From the NCBI GenBank assembly GCA_020850355.1, contig JADZEX010000086.1:20351-84350 (forward strand): a stretch of 64,000 bases of DNA, written 5' to 3'. This document shows, piece by piece, positions 17,174 to 24,870 of this stretch. The notes beneath the pieces are model-generated. The model saw only the letters and a list, made by a program, of their open reading frames with translations, was not told where the DNA came from and made no database searches. Source of the stretch: Fimbriimonadaceae bacterium (GTDB lineage: Bacteria > Armatimonadota > UBA10988). Position 1 is the stretch's first letter. Each line of letters starts with the position of its first letter. Position numbers and translations under genes: made by a program.

Positions 17174-18565
17174 ATGCGCCGGACCTGGGCCGTTTGTCTG
17201 CTGCTGACCGCCACGGTGAGCGCCGCGCCGGTAGGGAAGAACGTGTCGCCACACCAGCTCGTGGATCAGGTGATTGCCGCCACCGCTCCGTTGGCGCATC
17301 CGCGCGGGGAGCGGCTGCCGCTCTACCTCTGGTCGCTGATCGGCCTGGGCACCACCGACCCGGCCGAGCTGCGCGGCCTCTTGACGCAGCTCGACGCACG
17401 GGGGCTGGCCGCCTGCGCCAGTTGGAACCCGGCGCCGGCGGCACGGGAGCGGAGCCTGGCCAACGCTCTGGCGTTGAGCCGCGTGCAGCAGGAGCTGGGG
17501 CTCGACGTCAACATCAGCGCCATCGCCTGCATGTACAGCCTCTGCGACGGCAGCGCCGCGACGGGCCATGTCGACGCCGCCGGGCAGCCCTTCTTCGACA
17601 CCTCGCAGGGCGGCCAGCACAAGCTGGGTTGCCCCTTCACGCTCGAGCCCCGCCTGGCGCCGGTGCGGCAGCAGGTCGAGTACTTCCTGGACGCCTACCG
17701 CGCCGCCGGGGTGACCGTCGACTTCATCTTCGGCGACTGGGAAATCGATGGCCCCTTGGAGTGGAACGCGGGTTGGGCCACCGCCCGACGCTGCGTGCGT
17801 TGTCGCGAGCGTCTGCCCCAGATCGACGACTTCACCGCCTACCAACGGCTCTGCCGCGAGGTCCGCGGGCGGACCCAGCGGATCACCTTCAGCGAGCCAG
17901 TGCTGGCGCGCTTCCCCCAGGCGCGGGTCGGCAACTACTCGGTCTACCCGAACGACGGCTGGCGCTACTGGTACGACTACTTCGAAACCGAGCCGACCGC
18001 CGGGCAGCCCTGCCGGCTGGATCACCGCGCCCCGGTGCGACCGTGGCCCAGCGAGTTTGGCGCCACTGGCTACACCTTCGCGATGCCGGTGATCTACACC
18101 TGGTACCGCACCTGGTTCTGGTACGATTGGCCCGACGGCGACTTCCGCTGGTTCTACAACCTGTTGCAGAATGGCAGCAACGCCGGCCAGCACTGCCCGC
18201 CCGGCACGCCGTTGATCAGCTTCGTCCACCGCAGCACCACCTCTCCGCCCGAGACTCCCGACCCGGCGGTGCAGCTGCTGTCGGTGTGGGCCTACCAGGA
18301 ACTGCTCTGGCATCTCTTGCTGCGCGGTCACGACGCTCTGTTTCTGTGGAGCCCGCGCGAGGAAGCGCTGGACGAGGCCGTGCCGTTGCACCAGGTCTAC
18401 GCCGCGGCGCTGGAGTACCGCGAGTTTCTGAGCGGCGGCACGCCCCTCACCTTCGATCTGCCGCAACAGCCGGGCGTGGTGGTCAGCGGGCTGCGCCTGG
18501 GCCCGCGCACGCTGCGCCGGATCACCGACTTTGGCACCCGCAGCGGCCGCTGCGTGGTCGAGTAG
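17174..18565 (+). CDS. Exported protein of unknown function, possible glycosidase-like barrel
   Basis: This encodes 463 residues with a signal peptide (RRTWAVCLLLTATVSAAP) and a GGAG site. The sequence is rich in aromatic residues (YWYDYFETE, YTWYRTWFWYDWPDGDFRWFY), as is common in carbohydrate-active proteins. It has strand-like segments ending in acidic residues (VDFIFGDWEIDGP), as in TIM barrels. A CVRCRERLP pair of cysteines may bind metal or form a disulfide. I cannot assign a family. It is followed after 19 bases by a GH36-like enzyme, which supports a role in carbohydrate turnover by association only. Confidence 0.6.
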   Translation: MRRTWAVCLLLTATVSAAPVGKNVSPHQLVDQVIAATAPLAHPRGERLPLYLWSLIGLGTTDPAELRGLLTQLDARGLAACASWNPAPAARERSLANALALSRVQQELGLDVNISAIACMYSLCDGSAATGHVDAAGQPFFDTSQGGQHKLGCPFTLEPRLAPVRQQVEYFLDAYRAAGVTVDFIFGDWEIDGPLEWNAGWATARRCVRCRERLPQIDDFTAYQRLCREVRGRTQRITFSEPVLARFPQARVGNYSVYPNDGWRYWYDYFETEPTAGQPCRLDHRAPVRPWPSEFGATGYTFAMPVIYTWYRTWFWYDWPDGDFRWFYNLLQNGSNAGQHCPPGTPLISFVHRSTTSPPETPDPAVQLLSVWAYQELLWHLLLRGHDALFLWSPREEALDEAVPLHQVYAAALEYREFLSGGTPLTFDLPQQPGVVVSGLRLGPRTLRRITDFGTRSGRCVVE

Positions 18566-18584
18566 ACCGCCCCGGGAGATGCCG

Positions 18585-20186
18585 ATGGCCGACTGCTGGG
18601 AGATCGCTGGCGTCGGGACCATTACGCTGCTCGAGGGTAGCCTGGCCAGCGGGCAGGCCACGCTGCGGGTCACCCCGGCCACCGAGCACCTGCGCTGGCT
18701 GGTCTCCGAACGGAGCATGGGCAACGCCCGGGCGACACTGCCGTTCGGGTCGGCTGGCAGCAGCTACACCTGGCTGGGCCTGCTCGGTGAGGGCGGCGCC
18801 CTGCTGCTGGCGGCGCCGGTGCCATTGCCGGAACTGGCGCAGTTCGTGATCAGCGGCGATCACGTCAGCCTGACGGCGCCAGGCGCGGTGCGGCTGGACC
18901 ACGGGCCCGACGCGACCGCCCTGCTGCTCGAGTATGGTGAGCGCCACCGGCGGCCGCATCTGCCGGCGCCGATTCGGGGCTGGAACTCGTGGGACGCCTT
19001 CAACGCCTCGGTGACCCTCGACGACGTGCTGGACAACGCCCACTGGCTGGCCGACGACGAGGTGATCGGGCCGCTGGTCAGCCACCTGATCGTGGACGAC
19101 GGCTGGATGACCAACTGGGGCGAGTGGACCCCCAACGGCAAGTTCCCCGGCGGGATGGACCTGTTGGCCGAGCGGCTCAACCTGCTCGACAAGATCCCCG
19201 GCCTGTGGCTGGCGCCGCTGATGGTCGAGCCGGTCACGCCGCTCTACCAGCGCCACCCGGAGTGCTTCTTGCGAGACCGCGAGGGGCACCCGTACCTGGT
19301 CAACCACGGCTTCACCCGCACCACCTACGCCCTCGACGTCAGTGTCCCGCGGACCCGCGAGTTTCTGCACCAAACCTTCCGCCGGGTCGCGAGCTGGGGC
19401 TACCGGTACGTCAAGCTGGACTTCCTCTACAACCAGGCCGAATGCCTCGAACGCGGCGACGCCACCGCTGCCGACCCGGACTGGACCACGACCCAACACA
19501 TCGCCACGATGCTGCAGATCGCCCGCCAGGAGCTCGGGCCGTTGTGCCACATCCTGGGCTGCAACTACCCCTACGAACTGGGCGGCCAGGGGGTCGACGA
19601 GGCACGGCTGACCTGCGACATCGCCAGCTTCCGACAGAATGTCGAGCTCTGCTATCAGTCGCACAGCGCGCGGTTCCACCTGACCGGCCGCTGGATGGCC
19701 ACCGACCCCGACTTCGCCGTGGTCCGCGTGCCCGGCGTGACCTGGGACGAGGGCCCGCTGCCGTTCCACGTCACCCCGGCCTGGAACCGCCACGAGCGGC
19801 CCGGCGGCTGGCGGCGCGGGGCCTTCTGGGACGAGGAGCTGATGCGCGTCGCGCTGACGATGGTGATCCTGAGCGGCGGCAGCGTGATCCTGGGCGACCA
19901 CCTGCCCCAACTCAACGCCCGCGGCCGCGATTACCTGCGCCTCGCCCTGACTTGGGGCGGCGGGCAGCCAGCCTGGCCGCTCGACCTCAGCGGCCACCGC
20001 CCCGCGCCCTGCCTCTGGCGCAACGACCGGCTGCTGGCCGCCTACAACCTCGGCCCAACCCCCCTGCGCCTGCCGCTGCCCGCCGACCTCGCCCTCGGCG
20101 ACGAACTCTTCACCCACGCCCCCGCCCCGGCCGACACCCTCGCCCTCCCACCCGGCACAGCGCAGCTCTACGCGCTCGACCCATAA
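18585..20186 (+). CDS. GH36-like alpha-galactosidase family protein (melibiase fold)
   Basis: This encodes 533 residues without a signal peptide. ATG 18585 was preferred over ATG 18579 because the GGGAG site at 18574-18578 is correctly spaced only for the former. A beta-rich N-terminal domain of about 120 residues precedes a barrel with RGWNSWDAF (about 130), VDDGWMTNWGEW (about 170), YVKLDFLY (about 277, with the likely nucleophile Asp) and LTCDIASF (about 343, possible acid/base Asp). These match clan GH-D enzymes (GH36/GH27/GH31-like). The expected substrate is an alpha-galactoside, acting in the cytoplasm. The stop codon TAA falls inside the left arm of a palindromic REP-like element at 20181. 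Confidence 0.8.
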   Translation: MADCWEIAGVGTITLLEGSLASGQATLRVTPATEHLRWLVSERSMGNARATLPFGSAGSSYTWLGLLGEGGALLLAAPVPLPELAQFVISGDHVSLTAPGAVRLDHGPDATALLLEYGERHRRPHLPAPIRGWNSWDAFNASVTLDDVLDNAHWLADDEVIGPLVSHLIVDDGWMTNWGEWTPNGKFPGGMDLLAERLNLLDKIPGLWLAPLMVEPVTPLYQRHPECFLRDREGHPYLVNHGFTRTTYALDVSVPRTREFLHQTFRRVASWGYRYVKLDFLYNQAECLERGDATAADPDWTTTQHIATMLQIARQELGPLCHILGCNYPYELGGQGVDEARLTCDIASFRQNVELCYQSHSARFHLTGRWMATDPDFAVVRVPGVTWDEGPLPFHVTPAWNRHERPGGWRRGAFWDEELMRVALTMVILSGGSVILGDHLPQLNARGRDYLRLALTWGGGQPAWPLDLSGHRPAPCLWRNDRLLAAYNLGPTPLRLPLPADLALGDELFTHAPAPADTLALPPGTAQLYALDP

Positions 20187-20240
20187 AAGGGGTCAGGACC
20201 ATTTTCTGGGTACAGAAAATGGTCCTGACCCCTTTTATGG
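20181..20240. repeat. REP-like perfect palindrome (two inverted 28-base arms)
   Basis: Positions 20181-20208 and 20213-20240 are exact reverse complements of each other, separated by four bases. Each arm contains GGGGTCAGGACCATTTTCT. The transcript would form a very stable 28-base-pair hairpin directly at the end of the GH36-like gene. It even supplies that gene's TAA stop (20184-20186). It could act as a terminator or mRNA-stabilising element between two convergent genes. Confidence 0.95.
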
Positions 20241-20249
20241 CGATGGGCA

Positions 20250-20274
20250 CAGAAAATGGTCCTGACCCCTTTGC
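20250..20274. repeat. REP-like element, additional single unit
   Basis: A further copy of the unit lies in the same orientation as the right arm of the palindrome at 20181-20240, nine bases beyond it. It ends eight bases before the stop of the convergent fucosidase gene. It could pair alternatively with the left arm. Confidence 0.9.
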
Positions 20275-20282
20275 TGGCCTCG

Positions 20283-21587
20283 TCAGGCGCCGTAGGCAGC
20301 CAGGGCGCGGATCTGGGGCGGGGCGGTGGCGGCGGTGATCCGCAGGCGGAGGGCTTCGAGGGGGGTGGCGGGGAGGCGGATCAGGCGCTGGTGGCCGATG
20401 CATTGGCCGCTGGCGAGGTCTTGCCAGGTGGTGCCCTGACGGCCTGCCAGGGTGTAGGCGCGGACGCGCTCGCCGTGGGGCAGGTCTTCGCGGAGGGCGA
20501 CGCAGTGAACGTGCTGCGGGGCTGGCAGTTCCAGCAGCAGTTCGTCGCCGGTCCCGCTGACGGTGCCCAGGGGGTGGCGGAACTCGCGCTGCACGGCCGC
20601 GCCGAAGTCGGTGCAGCGGGCCACGTCGGCCGCGGGGACCTGGCCCTGGTCGTCGATCACCATCCCCAGCAGCAAGTTGCAGTTGCGGCCGACCGAACGG
20701 TAGTAGCGCTCCAGCAGGTGCTCGACGCTGTACAGCGTGTCGTCCTCGCCAGCCCGCCAGAACCAGCCGCCCTGGAAGGCGCGGTGCTGGTCACGGTTCG
20801 GCATGTCGGCCTCGGCTGGGGCCCAGTGGCTGCCAGCGGGGTCGCCGGCGCCCTCCGGCGGAGCGTCCTCGGTCCCGTCGAAGCGGCCCGCGCGGAGGTT
20901 GGTGGTGCTCCAGCAGTTCTCGGGCGCTTCGGCGCGCTCGTTGCCAACCCAGCGCAGCATCGAGCGGGTGCCCGCGGGCCCCTGAAAGCAGACGGCCTGC
21001 GGCTGCAGCTTCCAGAGCAGGTCCAGCACCGCCGGCCCGCCCTGCTGCGGCGGCAGGGTGCCTCCGTCGAACCAGACCTCGAACAGCGGCCCGTAGCGCG
21101 TCCAGAGCTCCGTCAACTGGGTCTCGACGATCTGGTTGTAGCGCTCCTGGTCGGGCCGCTGGCCGGACAGGACGGTGCCCGGGTTGTCGACCCCGCACCA
21201 GGCGTTGCAGGAGGTGCTGTAGTAGAGGCCAGGCCGCAGGCCGTAGCGGGCGCAGCTCGCGACGAAGTCGCCAACGACGTCACCGCGGCCGCCGCGCCAC
21301 GGTGAACTGGCCACCGAGTAGTCGTGGGCGGCGGTCGGCCAGAGCGAGAAGCCGCTGCAGTGCTTCGCCACCAGCACCGCGTAGCGCGCTCCGGCCGCGG
21401 CGGCCGTCGCCAGCCACTGGTCGGTGTCCAGGCTGCGAGGCGCGAAGACCTGTGGCGAGGGGTGATAGTCGCGCTGTTCGCGGAAGCGGTAGCTCGGCTC
21501 GAAGACCTGCAGATCGAGGTGGATGATCACCCCGACTTCGCAGTCGGCCCAGGCGACCTGCTCGGGCGTTGGCAGCACCAGCGGCAT
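20283..21587 (-). CDS. GH29 alpha-L-fucosidase
   Basis: This encodes 434 residues. ATG 21587 follows an AGGAG site by eight bases. No signal peptide is visible, so it is probably cytoplasmic. GH29 features are clear: FSLWPTAAHDYSV (sugar-binding region), RGDVVGDFVASCARYGLRPGLYYS, and EVWFDGG near residue 170, whose Asp is the family's catalytic nucleophile. The TIM barrel is followed by a C-terminal beta domain (LLLELPAPQHVHCVALRED). The enzyme releases alpha-L-fucose from oligosaccharides. The gene follows an exported unknown protein by 11 bases on the minus strand, forming a two-gene operon. Confidence 0.9.
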   Translation of the reverse strand: MPLVLPTPEQVAWADCEVGVIIHLDLQVFEPSYRFREQRDYHPSPQVFAPRSLDTDQWLATAAAAGARYAVLVAKHCSGFSLWPTAAHDYSVASSPWRGGRGDVVGDFVASCARYGLRPGLYYSTSCNAWCGVDNPGTVLSGQRPDQERYNQIVETQLTELWTRYGPLFEVWFDGGTLPPQQGGPAVLDLLWKLQPQAVCFQGPAGTRSMLRWVGNERAEAPENCWSTTNLRAGRFDGTEDAPPEGAGDPAGSHWAPAEADMPNRDQHRAFQGGWFWRAGEDDTLYSVEHLLERYYRSVGRNCNLLLGMVIDDQGQVPAADVARCTDFGAAVQREFRHPLGTVSGTGDELLLELPAPQHVHCVALREDLPHGERVRAYTLAGRQGTTWQDLASGQCIGHQRLIRLPATPLEALRLRITAATAPPQIRALAAYGA

Positions 21588-21598
21588 CGGCGGCTCCT

Positions 21599-23068
21599 TC
21601 AGCGGGTCAGCACGACGGGTTGCAGATCGGCCGGGCCGGTGATCCACCAGCCAGCTTGCGAGAGCACCGGTGGCAGGTCAGCGATCTGACCGCCCGGCAG
21701 CCGCAACACCTGGCCACCGAACTGGAAGGTCAGCGGGTTGTCGCCGGCTTTGACCAGGTTGCGATCACCGCCGGTGAAGGCGGGATCGGGTGTCAGCCGC
21801 CAGACGCTGCGCCCGTTGGCGCGGCAGCCCGTCAGGATCCAGGGCTGGTGGGCCGGGGTCTTGGCGGTGACCAGTGTGCGGCGGTCGCTGTAGCCGACCA
21901 ACTGGTTGACCTGGCCGACCAACTGGTCGAGCAACCGCAGATCCTGGTCGCGGCAGTAGTCGGCGGCTTGCTGGTCCGGCCGCCAGCGGAAGGCCGACCA
22001 GCAGAGCAGCGCGTCGGGGCTGCAGAGCGCGGTGTGGAAGACCACCTCCTGGAAGTAGTCGGTGTTGCCGATGGCGGTGTACGGTGGGCGCTTCTCCGGC
22101 GGCTGCGCCTCGAAGTCGCTGACGTAGCCACGCCAGGCGACCCATGGCATCAGGGGCACGTCGGGTCGGGCCAAGAGCGCCTCGCGCAGCAGGTTGGTGG
22201 CGAACATCGCGCTCCGGTAGGGCCCAAAGCCGTAGGGCCGACCCTCTTCGACAACGCCCGCCAGGTAGGTGATCACGCCGTAGACCGAGGGTGACTGGTG
22301 AGTCCCGGCGTGCGCGCCGCGGGCGCCGGGAATGTCGCCGACCTCTCGCGCCCGACCCCAGGCGACCAGCGTCTGCGGCTCGAAGTAGTGCACGCCGTAG
22401 TCGCAGCAGCGGACCGCCGGGAAGTGCCGCCGCACGACGTCCAGCAACTGGCCGTAGGCCTGCGCCGCGAGGTGGTCGCTGTAGCGCCACCAGACATGGG
22501 ACATCGGCTTGTCGTTGACGATGTCCGCCGCCGACTTCAGCTTCATCGCGGCCAGCAGCGCGGCGCAGCGGGGATCGGCGGCCACCGCGGCCCAGCGGGC
22601 GGCGTTGTTGACATCGCTGCCAGGGCTGTGCTCGGTGTCCAAGATGAAGTAGTCAAGCTGACCGCCGGCGGCTTTGTAGGCGGCAAAGAACTGGTCGTAG
22701 GCGGCCACCGTGGCAGCGCGACCGTGGTCCCACCAGGGGCCCGTGAAGCTCTCCCCGGCGGCGGTCTTGAGCTGGTCGGCGGGGTGCTTGTAGATCGCCC
22801 GGTAGAAGTCCCAGTCGAAGATCACGCGGCGGCCAACGGGCTGCTGGTCGGTCAGCGCCTTGACCGCGGCGGGGGTCTTGGCATTGCTCTCGCTGAGCCA
22901 GACAAACTGCGTGATGTTGGGGTACGGCGACGGGCTCCAGGGATCGTAGGTCAGCTCTTTGACTCGCCAGGCCAGCACCGGAATCGGCTGCGGCGTGACC
23001 TGTTGGCCGCCCGCCGGCTGCAGCAGTACGCCGCTCCACAACACCGCCCCACACCAGGATGCGCGCAT
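21599..23068 (-). CDS. Exported protein of unknown function
   Basis: This encodes 489 residues with a signal peptide (SWCGAVLWSGVLLQPAGGQQ) and a GGAG site nine bases before ATG 23068. Elements such as FDWDFYRAIYKHP, LDYFILDTEHSPGSDVNNAARWA and MPWVAWRGYVSDFE suggest an alpha/beta barrel with acidic residues at strand ends, as in glycosidase-like proteins. I recognise no named family. Its position directly before a GH29 fucosidase and divergent from a Gfo/Idh/MocA gene supports a role in carbohydrate handling outside the cytoplasm. This is inference from context. Confidence 0.6.
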   Translation of the reverse strand: MRASWCGAVLWSGVLLQPAGGQQVTPQPIPVLAWRVKELTYDPWSPSPYPNITQFVWLSESNAKTPAAVKALTDQQPVGRRVIFDWDFYRAIYKHPADQLKTAAGESFTGPWWDHGRAATVAAYDQFFAAYKAAGGQLDYFILDTEHSPGSDVNNAARWAAVAADPRCAALLAAMKLKSAADIVNDKPMSHVWWRYSDHLAAQAYGQLLDVVRRHFPAVRCCDYGVHYFEPQTLVAWGRAREVGDIPGARGAHAGTHQSPSVYGVITYLAGVVEEGRPYGFGPYRSAMFATNLLREALLARPDVPLMPWVAWRGYVSDFEAQPPEKRPPYTAIGNTDYFQEVVFHTALCSPDALLCWSAFRWRPDQQAADYCRDQDLRLLDQLVGQVNQLVGYSDRRTLVTAKTPAHQPWILTGCRANGRSVWRLTPDPAFTGGDRNLVKAGDNPLTFQFGGQVLRLPGGQIADLPPVLSQAGWWITGPADLQPVVLTR

Positions 23069-23168
23069 CGGCTCGACTCCTACGCTGCCACGTGCTTCGC
23101 CACGGCCCGAGGGGGACCTGCGCAGGAGACGCCGCGCGGCTGGCCAAGCGTGCGGTTGGGAGTTTCGG

Positions 23169-24215
23169 ATGGGCACACTGCGGGTCGGCATCGTCGGGAT
23201 GGGCATCGGGCGGCCAAATGGGCGGGCCTTCGCGCGCGGGGCGCGGAGCGCGGTGACGGCGCTGTGCGACCTCGATCCGGCCCGCATGGACGACTTCGCC
23301 AAGGAGCTGCCCGCGACGGTGACGCAGTTCACCGACTTCAAGGCGCTCTGCCGCTGCGACCTGGTCGACGCGATCTTCATCGGCACGCCCAACCAGCTCC
23401 ACGTGCCGATGGCCCTGGAAGCGGTGAAGTGCGGCAAGCACGTGATGGTCACCAAGCCGCTGGCCGACTCGGGCACGGCAGCGCGGAAGCTGGTCGAGGC
23501 GCAGGAGGCGGCGGGCGTGGTGGGGATGATGTCCTTGAGCACCCGCTTCGGGGCGGAGTGCCAGTACCTCGCGGGCCAGGCCCGGGCGGGGCTCTTTGGC
23601 GAGCTCTACTACGGCCGTGCGCGGAGCATCCGGCGGAGCGGCATTCCCGACTGGAACACCGGCTTCATCGCCCGCGGCGGCGGCGCCTTTCGCGACATGG
23701 GGGTCCACGTCCTGGACGCGGCCTGGTACCTGCTGGGCCAGCCGCGGCCAGCCACGGTGAGCGGGGCCGCGGGCGCCAGGTTCGGGCCGCGGGGTGAGGG
23801 CTACTGGGATTTCCGGCGGGTGCCGGAGAGCTTCTCGGCGCAGTACGACTCCGACGACTACGCTGGCGGGCTCATCCGCTTCGAGAACGGCACCGGCCTG
23901 CAAGTGGAGTCCTTCTGGGCCTGCCATCAGCCGGGCGAGCTGCAGATCGAGCTGTTCGGCACCGCGGCCGGCGCGACGCTGCACCCACTGCGCACCTTCA
24001 CGACCATCGCCGGCGCGCCGCACGACACCACGGTCAACCTGCCGAAGGGCCCCGAACCGTGGGATCGGATCGCCGAGCACTTCACCGCCTGCGTGCTGGA
24101 CGGCGTGCCCTGCGACGCGCCGCTGCGGCACGGCTGGATCGTGCAGGAGATGCTGGAAGCGCTGCTCAAGAGCGCTGAGCAGGGCAAGGAAGTGCGCCTG
24201 CGCGGCCTCGACTGA
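23169..24215 (+). CDS. Gfo/Idh/MocA-family sugar oxidoreductase
   Basis: This encodes 348 residues. ATG 23169 follows a GGGAG site. An N-terminal Rossmann fold (VGIVGMGIGRPNGRAFA, ALCDLDPAR) binds NAD(P). VTKPLADSG replaces the usual EKP loop but keeps the Lys that acts in catalysis. GGAFRDMGVHVLDAAWYLLG is the C-terminal domain signature with His at the active site. These enzymes oxidise or reduce sugars and cyclitols. It starts a plus-strand run and is divergent across 100 bases from the fucosidase pair. A role in catabolism of a released sugar is plausible but not shown. Confidence 0.9.
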   Translation: MGTLRVGIVGMGIGRPNGRAFARGARSAVTALCDLDPARMDDFAKELPATVTQFTDFKALCRCDLVDAIFIGTPNQLHVPMALEAVKCGKHVMVTKPLADSGTAARKLVEAQEAAGVVGMMSLSTRFGAECQYLAGQARAGLFGELYYGRARSIRRSGIPDWNTGFIARGGGAFRDMGVHVLDAAWYLLGQPRPATVSGAAGARFGPRGEGYWDFRRVPESFSAQYDSDDYAGGLIRFENGTGLQVESFWACHQPGELQIELFGTAAGATLHPLRTFTTIAGAPHDTTVNLPKGPEPWDRIAEHFTACVLDGVPCDAPLRHGWIVQEMLEALLKSAEQGKEVRLRGLD

Positions 24216-24239
24216 GCGAGTCGACCTGGGAGAACCACG

Positions 24240-24824
24240 ATGCCGACCTACGAGGACGGCCGGATTCGCAAGTTCGCGGAGCAGTTGGCGGCGGCTGGCG
24301 TCGAGGCGGCGGTGGCCGCCCGGATCCTGGCCGGCGGTGAGGCGCTCGGCAAGTCGACGCGCGCGGCGGCCAAAGCGGCCTGGTGGCAGGGCGCCATCGA
24401 GCGGTTGGAGGCCAACCTCGACCTGCCGACCTGCCGCCGGGTGCGCGAGGGCTGCGCCTGCTGCCTCGGTGGCAAGCGGCTGCAGGTCTCCCGCGGCATC
24501 GCCCGGCAGCACGCCACGCTGGCCGCGCGCGTAGCCGCCGCCAACGCCGCGCGGTTCGTCTTTGGGCACGCCGTGACGCAGCTCGACGAGCGCCGCTTCG
24601 AGGTGCTGTTTGCCCCCCGCGAGCTGCCAGCGCACCGCTGCGTCTGCTTGACCCAGGCGGCGCAGCCGGTCGGCGAGCTGTACTGCTACTGCTGCGGGGG
24701 GCATGTCAAGCATCACCTGCAGCACGCGCTGGGCGTGCCGTTGACGGTGACGGTGACCTCGTCGGCGCTGTCCAGCGGCGGCACCGCGCCGTGTTGCTTC
24801 GAGCTGGAGCTGGCCGCCGGGTGA
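24240..24824 (+). CDS. Cysteine-rich protein of unknown function
   Basis: This encodes 194 residues with eleven cysteines: C65, C72, C74, C75, C134, C136, C149, C151, C152, C185 and C186. There is also a run of histidines (H155, H158, H159). The clusters GCACCLGG, YCYCCGGHVKHHL and PCCFEL suggest a metal or Fe-S site. The N-terminal 60 residues are helical and lack a signal peptide. The layout is faintly reminiscent of DUF6144-type proteins, but I cannot confirm that. It follows the oxidoreductase by 24 bases and precedes an exported lectin-like gene. Confidence 0.65.
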   Translation: MPTYEDGRIRKFAEQLAAAGVEAAVAARILAGGEALGKSTRAAAKAAWWQGAIERLEANLDLPTCRRVREGCACCLGGKRLQVSRGIARQHATLAARVAAANAARFVFGHAVTQLDERRFEVLFAPRELPAHRCVCLTQAAQPVGELYCYCCGGHVKHHLQHALGVPLTVTVTSSALSSGGTAPCCFELELAAG

Positions 24825-24870
24825 ACCCGACGGGCCGGCCGAGTGTCCTACCTCTGGAGTGAGGTTCGCG

